53,260 nucleotides of DNA from Chloroflexota bacterium (lineage in GTDB: Bacteria; Chloroflexota; Anaerolineae; J036; Brachytrichaceae). Numbering within the stretch: position 1 is the first letter of the stretch; every line of letters begins with the position of its first letter. The notes under the pieces are model-generated. The model made no database searches and had not been told where the DNA came from. It worked only from the letters and a program-made list of their open reading frames with translations. Where the stretch lies: NCBI GenBank assembly GCA_023382055.1, contig JAMCQN010000180.1, positions 1 through 53,260 on the forward strand. The letters are read 5' to 3'. Below are positions 25,423 to 35,215 of this stretch, in pieces. The translations under genes were made by a program, and so were the position numbers.

Positions 25423-26805
25423 TTACTTCAGAATGTAATAGGTGCCCTTCTTCTCGCCGATGCGCATCAGCACGCCCTTCTCCACCATATCCACCAGATC
25501 GGTGCGCAAGGTCTCCGCCGTCACGTCCGGACAGATATTCTGGTAATCCCGGTTGGTGATGCGGCCGTGCTCGCGGATGTACTGCAACGCGCGCGCCTGC
25601 CGCTCATTGACCGTCAGACCTTCCGGTGTAACTACCGGCGTTGAAGCGCCGAAGTGGCCGCGCCTCTCGCGGTGGTTTGACAGCACGACGGTGAAACCAT
25701 GCGCCGTGGCGTTGAACTTGGGAATGGGGTGGCCGTGCGCCGCCATATCCTCGATCATGCGGTCGATCCCAAGCCCCAGTTCCTCGATGTATCCCCACTG
25801 GAACAAGCCCTGAACGATGCGCGGATTACGGGAGAAGTGCTCTTCGACGATGTTATCGAGTGTGATATATCCTGCCAGTCCCCCGGGGGAGATGATCTCC
25901 ATGCGATCCGAAAATTTGCGCAACTCGATGCGCCTGCCGCGCGTTCGATAATCGCGGTGACATACCGCATTGACCAGCGCTTCACGTACCGCGTATTCAG
26001 GATATTCCAGCACATCCTGGCGTTCCAGGCCGGTCACAATAGCGCCTACACGCATCTCCTCCAGTACAACCTGCCACGAGCGCTCAACAATGCGCGCCAG
26101 CGGTCCGTTGATCTCTTCGCGGCGGCCGTATCCCATCGCTCCGCCATCTCCGCGCGGATCGACGCCCGGGAACTTCACGAACACCATGCCGCTCTGAGGA
26201 AGAAATGCCTGAGGGTTCCGGCCGAACAACAGGATGCCAGCCACCGTCGGCTGATGGCGATGGTCCATAGCGCCGATATCATGCAACAACTGGTGCCTGT
26301 CGCCAGTGGTTTTACGGCGCATGCGCTCTTCGCGTTTTGCGATGTACTCGTCGACCACCGCTTGATCGAAATCGTCCAGCGTGGCGCCAGGAACGGCCTC
26401 GATCTCAAAGTCACTCGTGGCCTTGCTGGTTGCCAGATTGCGTATCTCGTCGCCGCGCAGGGGTCGGTTTTCAGCGCCGGCTCGCACCAGCACACGCCCG
26501 TCATCCAGCGCATGCAGGTCGCTGCTGCGCGGCACACGGATGACGAGAGATGGGCCGCCGCTGCTGCCGTCAGCCGGTTCGAGTGTTGCGCGAACCGGCG
26601 GGCGACACTGTTCGACGGCGTTGCGCAAGGCGCTTTCCACGTCTTCGGATTCCGCCCGGTTCAATTCCTTGCCGCGCTCATCGTATCCCAGCACGATCGT
26701 GCCGCCGTCGCTGTTGGCAAATGCGACCAGTGTTTCCGCGATCTGCAATGAATCCAGTTCGGGGAGAAGCGCCAGTACCTGCGATGAAGTGCGTGGATAA
26801 GCCAT
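25423..26805 (-). CDS. AlbA_2-domain regulator (Schlafen/RecG-like, wHTH)
   Basis: A protein of about 460 residues. The N-terminal AlbA_2 (Schlafen AAA_4) domain shows ETLVAFANSDGGTIVLGYDE near residues 20-40. A HATPase_c_4-like domain follows (YPEYAVREALVNAVCHRDYRTRGRRI, ISPGGLAGYIT, NPRIVQGLFQWGYIEELGLG), then a C-terminal winged helix (TNRDYQNI…TAETLRTDL). Such proteins are annotated as transcriptional regulators or helicase-like, and their roles are mostly unknown. The frame extends to 26889 over the gyrA end, but MAYPRTSSQVLALLPE at 26805 is the likely start. It forms a pair with the P-loop kinase downstream. Confidence 0.82.
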   Translation of the reverse strand: MAYPRTSSQVLALLPELDSLQIAETLVAFANSDGGTIVLGYDERGKELNRAESEDVESALRNAVEQCRPPVRATLEPADGSSGGPSLVIRVPRSSDLHALDDGRVLVRAGAENRPLRGDEIRNLATSKATSDFEIEAVPGATLDDFDQAVVDEYIAKREERMRRKTTGDRHQLLHDIGAMDHRHQPTVAGILLFGRNPQAFLPQSGMVFVKFPGVDPRGDGGAMGYGRREEINGPLARIVERSWQVVLEEMRVGAIVTGLERQDVLEYPEYAVREALVNAVCHRDYRTRGRRIELRKFSDRMEIISPGGLAGYITLDNIVEEHFSRNPRIVQGLFQWGYIEELGLGIDRMIEDMAAHGHPIPKFNATAHGFTVVLSNHRERRGHFGASTPVVTPEGLTVNERQARALQYIREHGRITNRDYQNICPDVTAETLRTDLVDMVEKGVLMRIGEKKGTYYILK

Positions 26806-26851
26806 TCTGATTGATGTGCCGCTAATAGTAGGTGCTATGTCTAGACAGGCA

Positions 26852-29614
26852 TCAGGTTGCTGACAATACAGGCTCGGATTGCGCGACATCGGCCAGACGC
26901 GCGACGCTGGCGACCGAGTCGCCCTCGCGCAGATTGATCAGGCGCGATCCCCGCGCGCCGCGCCCGCTCTTGGGTATGTCGCTGACGCGCTGGCGCAGAG
27001 CGACGCCGTTAGCGCTGATGATCGTGATCTGGTCGCTGGTCTGTACGACGCGCGCGGCCATCAGCAATCCTGTCGTATCCAGCGCGCCGCCGATCGTGCG
27101 AACGCCGCCGCCGCCGCGCCCTTTCGCCGAGTATTCATCGAGTTGGGTGCATTTACCGTAGCCGCGCTCGGTGACCGTCAGCAGGAACCCACTCTCTTCG
27201 ACGACTTCCATTCCTGCGATGTAATCGCCGTCGCGCTTCAAGCGCATGGCGCGCACGCCGGCTGCCGTTCGTCCCATGCATCTCACCAGCGTCTCATCGA
27301 ATCGCAGCGCCTGCCCCTGAGCCGTGACGATGATCAACTCACCGTCGCCGGGCGTCAGGCGCACATAGCTCAACTGGTCACCACCTGTAAGCGTCATGCA
27401 GATTAGACCGCTGCTGCGAATACTGACGAAATGGCTCAAAGCAACTCGTTTGATGCGCCCCTTGAGTGTGCACATCACCACGGTTCGCACCGGCGGCGCC
27501 TGCGTGGCGGACGGCGCAGCTTCGGGTTGTGGCGCAACCTCGGGCGCGCCCTCTACGATACCGTCATCAACCTCGAGCTCGGTTTCCTCTTCGAGCGACT
27601 CGCTCTCGTCCATCGTGGCGTCACCCACCGCGCGCGCGGCCTCTGCCATCATCTCCTTGGAGATAGGCAGAGCGGCGGTGATCTGTTCGCCTTCACCAAC
27701 CGAAATCAGGTTGCCGATATAAGTTCCCTTGGCCGCCCGGTCAACCTCGGGTATCTGATACGCCTTCAACGCATAAACTTTGCCGTTGTTGCTGAAGAAC
27801 AGCACCGTATCATGCGACCGAGCCGACAGCAGGAAGATCACCTCATCCTCGCCGGTTGTCTGCATGCCGTTGACGCCGCGGCCGCCGCGGGATTGCGCGC
27901 GGTAGGCATCGCTGGGGGTTTGTTTGATATACCCGCGCTGGGTCAGCGAAATCAGGACGCTTTTATCGGCGATGAGTTCCTCATCCTCGAAACTCTCGCG
28001 CGCATCGAGCAGGATGCGCGTGCGCCGTTCATCGCCGTATTTCTCTGCCAGCCTCAACATGTCCTCTTTAACGAGACCAAGGATCTTCAGTGGGCTGGCG
28101 ATCAGGTCTTCCAGGTAGGCAATCGTTTCAAGACAGGCCTTATATTCGTCCTCGATTTTCTGGCGTTCCAGTGCGGCCAGACGCCGCAGTTGCATGTCGA
28201 GGATCGCCTGTGCCTGCAGTTCGCTTAAGGCAAAGCGCGACACCAGGTTGGACTTGGCCGCGTCTGCGCTGTCAGATTCGCGGATGGTGCGTATGACTTC
28301 GTCAAGGTGATCCAGTGCGATACGCAACCCTTCGAGAATATGCGCGCGCGCGCGTGTCCTGGCTAAGTCATATTCCGAACGCCGCCTGATGATTTCGCGG
28401 CGGTGCTCAATGAAGATGGTCAGCGCACGTTTCAGACCCAGCAGGCGCGGTTGCCCATCGACCAGCGCGAGAATTTGCACGCCAAACGTGCTCTGCAGCG
28501 CAGTGAACTTATAAAGACGGTTGAGCACGCGACTGGTCTGCGCGCCGCGGCGCAATTCGATCACAATGCGCATGCCGCGCCGGTCGCTTTCGTCGCGCAG
28601 GTCTGTGATCTCATCAATGCGCCCATCACGGGCAAGGTCGGCGATCCGTTCGATGAGGAGTGCTTTATTGACCTGGTAGGGCAACTCGGTGACGATGATC
28701 TGGTAGCGCCCGCCGCGCATTTCCTCGATGTTGGCTACGCCGCGCATGACCAGCCTGCCGCGCCCGGTCGCATAGGCCTGCAGTATGCCTTCGCGTCCGA
28801 TGATCAAACCGCCGGTAGGGAAGTCCGGGCCGGGAATGAACTTCAACAGTTCATCCGTGTTGACATCCTCGACCGTTTCCCAATGGTCGATCAAGTAGAT
28901 GACGCCGTTGCAGAGCTCAGCCGCATTGTGCGGCGGAATGTTGGTCGCCATGCCAACGGCGATACCCGTCGATCCATTCAGCAATAGATTAGGCAGCCCG
29001 GCTGGCAGGACCGACGGTTCCTGCAGCGTGCCGTCAAAATTATCGGTCCAGTCGACTGTATCTTTTTCGAGGTCAGCGAGCAGCTCCTCGGATACCTGCG
29101 AGAGGCGCGCCTCCGTATAGCGCATGGCTGCCGGCGGGTCGCCATCGACGCTGCCGAAGTTGCCCTGGCCGTCCACAAGCATGTAGCGAATTGAGAAGTC
29201 CTGCGCCATGCGCGCCATGGCTTCATATACCGATGAATCGCCATGTGGATGGTATTTGCCCAGAACGTCGCCAACGATACGGGCGGATTTTCGATACGGG
29301 GAATTGGCTCGCACGCCGGTATCGTGCATCACGTAAAGGATTCGCCGTTGTACCGGTTTCAGACCGTCGCGGGCATCCGGCAGGGCGCGTGCGACGATGA
29401 CGCTCATGGCGTAGTCGAGATACGCGCCGCGCATCTCGCGATCGATGTCGACATCATGTATGCGCCCGAATGCCGACATTTCCGCTTCAGCCGCGCTATC
29501 ACCGCCCGGACCAGACATGTCACTGTCTGGATCGCTTTCAAGGTTTTGACCATTTGGCGATGGATTCAGAGAGTCATTTCCATCAGACCCAAAACCACCA
29601 GGAATCTCAGTCAC
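26852..29614 (-). CDS. gyrA: DNA gyrase subunit A
   Basis: This 920-residue protein cuts and religates DNA in gyrase. The catalytic Tyr166 is in [11 protein letters not shown]. The quinolone region reads [12 protein letters not shown], with Ser127 at the E. coli Ser83 position and Glu131 at Asp87. The C-terminal pinwheel has a near-consensus GyrA box, QSRGGRG, supporting gyrase rather than topoisomerase IV. Two oddities are an acidic, Ser/Pro-rich N-terminal tail of about 50 residues and an acidic/Pro/Ala-rich insertion at about 651-708 inside the pinwheel. GTG 29614 is supported by GGAG 10 bp upstream; a TATAAC -10-like box lies at 29640-29635. gyrB is not adjacent. Confidence 0.95.
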   Translation of the reverse strand: MTEIPGGFGSDGNDSLNPSPNGQNLESDPDSDMSGPGGDSAAEAEMSAFGRIHDVDIDREMRGAYLDYAMSVIVARALPDARDGLKPVQRRILYVMHDTGVRANSPYRKSARIVGDVLGKYHPHGDSSVYEAMARMAQDFSIRYMLVDGQGNFGSVDGDPPAAMRYTEARLSQVSEELLADLEKDTVDWTDNFDGTLQEPSVLPAGLPNLLLNGSTGIAVGMATNIPPHNAAELCNGVIYLIDHWETVEDVNTDELLKFIPGPDFPTGGLIIGREGILQAYATGRGRLVMRGVANIEEMRGGRYQIIVTELPYQVNKALLIERIADLARDGRIDEITDLRDESDRRGMRIVIELRRGAQTSRVLNRLYKFTALQSTFGVQILALVDGQPRLLGLKRALTIFIEHRREIIRRRSEYDLARTRARAHILEGLRIALDHLDEVIRTIRESDSADAAKSNLVSRFALSELQAQAILDMQLRRLAALERQKIEDEYKACLETIAYLEDLIASPLKILGLVKEDMLRLAEKYGDERRTRILLDARESFEDEELIADKSVLISLTQRGYIKQTPSDAYRAQSRGGRGVNGMQTTGEDEVIFLLSARSHDTVLFFSNNGKVYALKAYQIPEVDRAAKGTYIGNLISVGEGEQITAALPISKEMMAEAARAVGDATMDESESLEEETELEVDDGIVEGAPEVAPQPEAAPSATQAPPVRTVVMCTLKGRIKRVALSHFVSIRSSGLICMTLTGGDQLSYVRLTPGDGELIIVTAQGQALRFDETLVRCMGRTAAGVRAMRLKRDGDYIAGMEVVEESGFLLTVTERGYGKCTQLDEYSAKGRGGGGVRTIGGALDTTGLLMAARVVQTSDQITIISANGVALRQRVSDIPKSGRGARGSRLINLREGDSVASVARLADVAQSEPVLSAT

Positions 29615-29781
29615 GTAAGGGTTACTCCGTCATTGTTATAGTGCAGGTCGGGCAATAACATTGCACGAACCTTATGCATACGAGGCAATAATAATCGGTT
29701 CAATTATACGTCGTATGGCAATTGACCATCCGGCGCGCATGAGCCGACCGCGCCGAATAATGCGCGAAATCCGCCTGTTTT

Positions 29782-31494
29782 TCAGGGTTTCACATAGAGG
29801 GTTATCGTAATGCCGCGCCGTTCGTCACGAGCGGCAACCTGCATATTCGCGTCGAACCATGCGCGCACCAGGCCGCGCTGATCCCACATGGCTGACTCTG
29901 CTTCGACCAGCCATATTCGGTGTGACCGGCTTTCGAGCGGTTGTAATGCTGCCGCCACATCATCCATGCCGACGGCGCCATTGGTAAATGGCGCATCGAC
30001 GATGCGTTCGCGCAAGCCTGCGACGGTACGCAACCCATCGCCCGGAAATGGGGCTGGCTCCAGTGTCGGATTCAACGTAAAGAACGGCAGGTAGTATTCG
30101 AATCCATATTTGGTGTACGGAATCTGAAACACAAAGATATCGCCAGGCTGCATTTGCCCGGCGACGAATTTCGCCGCACCGCGTATGTCCGGCCGAATCG
30201 GAAACTCGATCTGGGCTACGAGCCCGATCAGACTGACACCGCATAGCAGTACAGTCAGCATACTGCCGACGAGCGGCAGACGCGGCATCAACCGCGACAA
30301 GCCATACGCAATCAGCAGGTAGAGGGCTGGAGCAGACCACAACACATAGCGCGGCTCGAAGATTGGCGCCCGCATGGATATGAGATAGATTGACAGAGTC
30401 GGCAGAACCAGCCACGCCAGGATTCCCGGCGCAGTACGCGCTACCAGATTCGCAGTTATATCGATCTGTGCGACGGGGACAGATTTATTCCTCGACCACG
30501 CCTTTGTCGCTGTCCTGGAAAACCACAACGCTGCTACAACCCCTGTCAGACCCAGCCCGCTAAAGCACAGGATAGCCAACCAGGTGAAGGACGCGGGCAC
30601 ACCGATTGGCAGATGGTCGCTGAGCCCCAGTGACCAGTTGTACAGGAGCGAATAGAATACGGCGTCCAGTGCGTAGGCGGTATGGCCGGTATTCATACCG
30701 GCTAAAACAATCGGAATTTGCCATATCGCCAGCGGGATATAAGGCACTGTGCAGACCGCCAGCGCAATAAGCGCGCTGCGCCAGTGGTGTCTCGCACGCG
30801 GCCACCACGCCAGGAAAAACACTGCCGCGACGGGAAGGAATAACGGCGTCAGAAGGTGAACATAGTAACCGGCGCTGACCGCGGCAATGAAAACAACCCA
30901 CCAGCCATTGACTCTGCCGATGATGTATCGCAGAGCCGGACCACGCGCCGATTGGCTTTGCCTTAATTCTTTTCCTCGCGGTTTACCATCGATGGCGCGG
31001 CGCAACGCGTAAAGCGCCAGCAACAGCAGCGCCGGTTGCAGGCTGTACATTTTGCCCTCGCCGCTGTACCAGATAAGCACGGGCGCGACTGCAGCTATCC
31101 CAGCCGCGAACAAGGCCGTCGTGCGGTTGAAAATACGCTTTGCCAGCACGTAGATGAAAGCAACCTCGAATACCCCGCAGATCAAAGAAAAGTAGCGCAG
31201 CGCCATATCGTTTACGCCAGCCAGGTTGAGCCAGACGCGCATCGTCAACAGGTAGAGCGGGCCGTTGAAACCATTGCGGGTCAGGTTCTGCAGCATCTCG
31301 GAAAAAGGCGCAAAGGCGAAGCGGATCGTGTCCACTTCATCACGCCACAGGCTCTCGCCGGTGATATTCATGATGCGCAACACGAAGGCTGCGAAGACCA
31401 GAAGTACCGGCAGGCTGATCGCCCGTGCGCCCGCACGATTACGGGCGGAAACGGGGTTCCGAGTTACGACTGCGCCCTTCGCTGCGTTATCCAT
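29782..31494 (-). CDS. GT39-like membrane glycosyltransferase
   Basis: This protein of about 570 residues has a first membrane helix, then ESLWRDEVDTIRFAF (about residues 47-61). The DE pair in the first extracytoplasmic loop is the catalytic mark of GT-C/PMT-type transferases, and NGPLYLLTMRVWLNLAG follows. Around ten further hydrophobic helices and a small C-terminal soluble domain complete it. It likely moves a sugar from a lipid carrier to protein or glycan outside the membrane. Start at the ATG 31494 (31500 also possible). Divergent from dnaB across a 118-bp gap. Confidence 0.82.
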   Translation of the reverse strand: MDNAAKGAVVTRNPVSARNRAGARAISLPVLLVFAAFVLRIMNITGESLWRDEVDTIRFAFAPFSEMLQNLTRNGFNGPLYLLTMRVWLNLAGVNDMALRYFSLICGVFEVAFIYVLAKRIFNRTTALFAAGIAAVAPVLIWYSGEGKMYSLQPALLLLALYALRRAIDGKPRGKELRQSQSARGPALRYIIGRVNGWWVVFIAAVSAGYYVHLLTPLFLPVAAVFFLAWWPRARHHWRSALIALAVCTVPYIPLAIWQIPIVLAGMNTGHTAYALDAVFYSLLYNWSLGLSDHLPIGVPASFTWLAILCFSGLGLTGVVAALWFSRTATKAWSRNKSVPVAQIDITANLVARTAPGILAWLVLPTLSIYLISMRAPIFEPRYVLWSAPALYLLIAYGLSRLMPRLPLVGSMLTVLLCGVSLIGLVAQIEFPIRPDIRGAAKFVAGQMQPGDIFVFQIPYTKYGFEYYLPFFTLNPTLEPAPFPGDGLRTVAGLRERIVDAPFTNGAVGMDDVAAALQPLESRSHRIWLVEAESAMWDQRGLVRAWFDANMQVAARDERRGITITLYVKP

Positions 31495-31530
31495 GTGCAT
31501 CCATTCCCATAGGTGTCAGGTATTGGATTG

Positions 31531-31536
31531 TATAAT
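31531..31536 (+). promoter_or_regulatory. -10 box (TATAAT) of the dnaB operon
   Basis: A perfect TATAAT lies 76 bp upstream of the dnaB ATG in the gap with the divergent GT39-like gene. The expected -35 position (CATAGG, 31508-31513) is weak. It would give a leader of about 70 nt. No strong ribosome site is seen just before the dnaB start. Confidence 0.5.
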
Positions 31537-31612
31537 CTTCCTGCGCCTGAATCATGAATAACCCGGCAGCGTCAGGCGAAATCCGTTTTTATATCCAGAC
31601 ACAATACGCCCG

Positions 31613-32941
31613 ATGGCAGATATTCTTCCACCACATAGTGCAGAAGCCGAAGAGGCGGTGCTTGGCTCTTTGCTTATCGACCCGGCTGCCTCACCGCGCG
31701 TCGCCGCGTTTCTGAATCCCGCCGACTTCTATATCGTGAAGAACGGCTGGATATACCAGGCGATTCTTTCACTCGGGGAAAAAGCGGACCTGCTGACCGT
31801 CTCGGCGGAACTGGCGCGCAACAATCTTCTGGATGAAATCGGCGGCGAAAGCTACCTGGCGCAGTTGACCGCCAGCGTGCCTACGGCGCTGAACATCGAG
31901 GCTTATGGCCACCTGGTTGAGAACTTCGCGCTGCGGCGGCGCATGCTGAATGCCGCGAGCGATGTCGCCAGGCTGGCCTATGACCAGACAGTGTCTATCG
32001 ACCAGGTCATTGAGAAAAGCGAAGCAACCATCTTCAGCGTCTCTGACCAGCGCGCCAGCGGCCAGATGGCCTCCATTCGCAAGGTCGTGGATGAGTTCTT
32101 CCAGCGCATCGAATACCTGCACGAACACCAGGATGAACCGCTTGGTATTCCCACAGGATATCCCGACCTGGATAAGCTGACCGGCGGGTTGCAGAAAGGC
32201 GACCTCATCATCATCGCCGCCAGGCCAGGCGTGGGCAAAACATCGCTGATGAATAACATCGGTTACCATGCCGCGTTCAAGCACCGCCAGCGCGTCGCCA
32301 TCTTTACGCTTGAGATGAGCAACGAACAACTGGTGCAACGGTTCGTCGCCGCCGAAACCGGCATCGACTCGCAGCGCTTGCGCATCGGCGACCTGCGCGA
32401 TGACGAGTGGGGTTCGCTGACAAAAGTGTGCATGCAGATGGCGGACCTCTATATCTTCCTCGATGACACGCCCTCGTTGTCGCCGTTGGACCTGCGCGTG
32501 AAATCGCGCCGCATTTACCAGGAATACGGACTCGACCTGATCATCGTCGATTACCTGCAACTGATGCAGGGAGAAAGCGGGTCGCGCTCGGACAATCGCG
32601 TCCAGGAGATATCGTATATCTCACGGGCGCTGAAAGGCATCGCACGCGAGCTTAAGGTTCCCCTGATTGCCGGCAGCCAGTTGTCGCGTCTGGTCGAGCA
32701 GCGCAGCGATAAACGGCCCATGCTGAGCGACCTGCGCGAGTCCGGCAGCATCGAGCAAGACTCCGATATCGTGATGTTCATCTACCGGGATGAAGTCTAC
32801 AATCCTGATACGGAGTTTAAGAATATCGCCGAAATCAGCGTGGCAAAAAACCGAAACGGTCCGACCGGCAAAGCCAGCCTGTTTTTCGACAAGCATCTGA
32901 CTTCATTCAAGAACCTGGCCAGGGAAAAGATCCAACTCTGA
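31613..32941 (+). CDS. dnaB: Replicative DNA helicase DnaB
   Basis: At 442 residues this is a normal DnaB. The N-terminal primase-interacting domain begins PPHSAEAEEAVLGSLLIDP. The RecA-like C-terminal domain has Walker A ARPGVGKTSLM (about residues 203-213), the VAIFTLEMSNEQLVQR strand, Walker B LDLIIVDYLQLM and LRESGSIEQDSDIVMFIYR. It unwinds the fork ahead of the polymerase. One base separates its TGA from the ATG of the DnaD-domain gene, and the DnaC-like gene follows, so helicase and putative loader proteins are made together. Confidence 0.96.
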   Translation: MADILPPHSAEAEEAVLGSLLIDPAASPRVAAFLNPADFYIVKNGWIYQAILSLGEKADLLTVSAELARNNLLDEIGGESYLAQLTASVPTALNIEAYGHLVENFALRRRMLNAASDVARLAYDQTVSIDQVIEKSEATIFSVSDQRASGQMASIRKVVDEFFQRIEYLHEHQDEPLGIPTGYPDLDKLTGGLQKGDLIIIAARPGVGKTSLMNNIGYHAAFKHRQRVAIFTLEMSNEQLVQRFVAAETGIDSQRLRIGDLRDDEWGSLTKVCMQMADLYIFLDDTPSLSPLDLRVKSRRIYQEYGLDLIIVDYLQLMQGESGSRSDNRVQEISYISRALKGIARELKVPLIAGSQLSRLVEQRSDKRPMLSDLRESGSIEQDSDIVMFIYRDEVYNPDTEFKNIAEISVAKNRNGPTGKASLFFDKHLTSFKNLAREKIQL

Positions 32942-32942
32942 T

Positions 32943-34430
32943 ATGCTCGACGATTTTATACAACACACGATGGCGCAGGTCGATGACCTGGCTGAGCTCA
33001 AAATCAGCCTGGCGGCCATCCGCTGGCTGGAGCAGAGACAGTCTGAAGTCGCATCGGTCAGGGCGCGGGATCTGGCGGCGCTGCAGGCATTGCGCGACGG
33101 CCTGGGTTTTGCGCCGCAGATCGCGCTGGAGGCGGGACTGAAGCGAGCCGTGGCGCGCGGCACGCTGCTTGTGAGTACATCACCATCGCTGGACGAGCCG
33201 CACTATTTCCTGAATAATCCTGCCAGCAGGCGGGCCATCGATGCCATCGAGCTTGCCGACGCGCGCCGTACGGCATCCAGCGCGCCCTTCTCCACCAGCG
33301 CCACATACCAGGCGCTTGAGCAAGTTGAACGCGAGACCGTACGGCTTGAGCTGATCGATATCTATCCCGCTGCGCCGCAGGACGCACAGATGGTTGAAGA
33401 GTGGCTGGCGCAGGGATACAGCGTTAACGAAATTGTTGGATGTGTGCGTGAAACGCTACAAGTCCCCCGTCCCAAAGGAACACCGCCGCGACTGCTCACA
33501 ACCTGCGCGCCCCGCATAACTTCGCAGCCGCCTGTCGCGCCTTCCCGATACTACCGAACCGTCATTGCCCGCAGTGCGCCGCCGCCCGACGAGATTATCG
33601 CCTTTCGTGAGTTGGCCGGGCGATGGCCGAATGGTCACGAATTCAACCTGATCGAGGCGGCAGTGGGCATGTACGGCAGCCATGCAACGATCACGATGAT
33701 GAAGAAGATCGTATCGGCGCAGTCCGCAACCCTTGACAACCTGGTTCCATTGTTATCCGAGCGGGAAGAAGCCGAGTTGGCGCTGGCGCATGCCCAGGCG
33801 CTGCCGAACCTGTTCGCACGCGAGATGATCCAGTTATACGAGAACGCGTTCGGACTGCCCCCCACATCGCGTATCGCGCAGGACATCGCCGAACTCGCGA
33901 ATGAGATCGCCGACAGGACGATCTGGGAGAAGGTCTTTCAATACGCGGCAACGCACAATAAACGCAACTGGGAATATGTCCGCAAGCTGGTTAAGAATCC
34001 GTCGCCGGCGCTGTTCGAGCCGCCGCCGGTCAACGACACCGCGCGCTTCGTCTTTGACGAGTTCAAGCGGCGTATCGGTCACGGCTACCTGGATGAGACT
34101 ATCGCCGAGGATATCAACAGGATTGCCCAGGAAATAACCGATCGCGAACGCTGGACACACGCGTTCAAAGAAGCCGCCGCGCATAGTGTATTAAACTGGA
34201 CTTACCTGCGGGCAGTGGTTACTAACCCGAACTCCACTAAGGCGAATGAGGCGAAAGATGGAAGACGAAAGCAGGGCACAGGGTCGCGACAGAGGGGACT
34301 CAGCCGCAGACCCCAGGTCGAAGAATCAACAGAAGCGGAGCGCGAAGCCGCTCGAGAGCTTGCTCGCCAACGTATCGCGGAACGCGCCAAACGCCACGCA
34401 CGGGACAACAAACTTGACAACACCCAGTGA
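32943..34430 (+). CDS. DnaD-domain primosome protein with tandem repeats
   Basis: This 495-residue protein has an N-terminal region of winged-helix-like character (residues 1-110) and a Pro-rich linker. At least two DnaD-like helical repeats follow: about residues 297-360 (EMIQLYENAFGLPPTSRIAQ… NWEYVRKLVKNP) and 364-425 (RFVFDEFKRRIGHGY… NWTYLRAVVTNP). An earlier segment (DEIIAFRELAGRWPNGHEF) may be a third. In B. subtilis DnaD and DnaB(Bsu) use such domains to remodel DNA and recruit the helicase-loader complex. The charged tail is encoded in the region shared with the next gene. Full role inferred from neighbours and fold. Confidence 0.82.
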   Translation: MLDDFIQHTMAQVDDLAELKISLAAIRWLEQRQSEVASVRARDLAALQALRDGLGFAPQIALEAGLKRAVARGTLLVSTSPSLDEPHYFLNNPASRRAIDAIELADARRTASSAPFSTSATYQALEQVERETVRLELIDIYPAAPQDAQMVEEWLAQGYSVNEIVGCVRETLQVPRPKGTPPRLLTTCAPRITSQPPVAPSRYYRTVIARSAPPPDEIIAFRELAGRWPNGHEFNLIEAAVGMYGSHATITMMKKIVSAQSATLDNLVPLLSEREEAELALAHAQALPNLFAREMIQLYENAFGLPPTSRIAQDIAELANEIADRTIWEKVFQYAATHNKRNWEYVRKLVKNPSPALFEPPPVNDTARFVFDEFKRRIGHGYLDETIAEDINRIAQEITDRERWTHAFKEAAAHSVLNWTYLRAVVTNPNSTKANEAKDGRRKQGTGSRQRGLSRRPQVEESTEAEREAARELARQRIAERAKRHARDNKLDNTQ

Positions 34431-35163
34431 GTCATTGAGCAGCCCGGACGCACACATTCCGCCCATCGACGGCGGACCGGACTGCCGTTATTGCGACAAC
34501 CGCCGCTATGTCATCGATGCGCAAGGTCGCCTGAAGCCGTGCCCCGAATGCGGTGTGGCGCAGGCTTGGAAGGTGCAAGCCGTCGACACATTCTCGTCTC
34601 GCGGCGGCGCCGCACTGAAACAGACATTTTTTAACTTCAAAACCGTCTTTGACGGTAAAAAGGATGATTTATTACACGACCTTCTTGAGACCGCCGAGGC
34701 GTTCGCAGCGCAACCCGACGAACACTGGCTGGTGTTGTGGGGCGAGCGCGGCAATGGCAAGTCTCATCTGTGCGCCGCGGTCGCCAATCACCTGATCGCC
34801 GCCGGCACCGCGGCGCTCTTTATCACCATGCCCGATCTTCTCGCTGCATTACGACAGGCGATGGACCTGCAGACCAACACGGAGCAGGAGAGTTATACGG
34901 GACGCATGCAGACGTTTAAGACCGCCCCCGTGCTGATCCTGGACGACCTCGGCGCCGAAGGTAATTCGCCCTGGTCCGATGGCGTGCTGTTTGAGATTCT
35001 CGACTACCGTTATCGCAATCGCCTGGGAACGATGATCGTAACCAATTGCTCTCTGGACGCTTTTGACCCGCGCATCGCGTCGCGCATGCAGGACACAGCG
35101 CTGTCGATCGTGATCGAGAACAACGCGCAGGATTACCGCAAACGCCCTGCAGATAAGCGTTGA
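34258..35163 (+). CDS. DnaC/DnaI-like helicase loader ATPase with zinc finger
   Basis: A protein of about 301 residues. A low-complexity N-terminal tail of about 75 residues is followed by a C4 zinc motif (CRYCDNR and CPECG). Then comes an IstB/DnaC-type AAA+ domain with Walker A GERGNGKSHL (about residue 162), Walker B VLILDDLGAEG, sensor-1 MIVTNCS and SRMQD. This matches DnaI/DnaC loaders that place DnaB on DNA. ATG 34258 is chosen because GAGG sits 6 bp upstream; the frame also starts at 34246. The first 173 bp overlap the DnaD gene in another frame. It follows dnaB and dnaD-like genes in one operon, much as in Firmicutes. Confidence 0.85.
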   Translation: MEDESRAQGRDRGDSAADPRSKNQQKRSAKPLESLLANVSRNAPNATHGTTNLTTPSESLSSPDAHIPPIDGGPDCRYCDNRRYVIDAQGRLKPCPECGVAQAWKVQAVDTFSSRGGAALKQTFFNFKTVFDGKKDDLLHDLLETAEAFAAQPDEHWLVLWGERGNGKSHLCAAVANHLIAAGTAALFITMPDLLAALRQAMDLQTNTEQESYTGRMQTFKTAPVLILDDLGAEGNSPWSDGVLFEILDYRYRNRLGTMIVTNCSLDAFDPRIASRMQDTALSIVIENNAQDYRKRPADKR

Positions 35164-35215
35164 GCGCGGATCAACTCGAAATCGCCAAGACCCGATTACA
35201 CACAGGCAACAGGTT

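Noticed and set aside
25699..26751. 350-codon plus-strand frame opposite the AlbA_2 regulator
   Set aside because: No family motif and fully antisense to a gene with clear domain motifs.
27431..28228. 265-codon plus-strand frame opposite gyrA
   Set aside because: Antisense to gyrA, with no motif and no ribosome site of its own.
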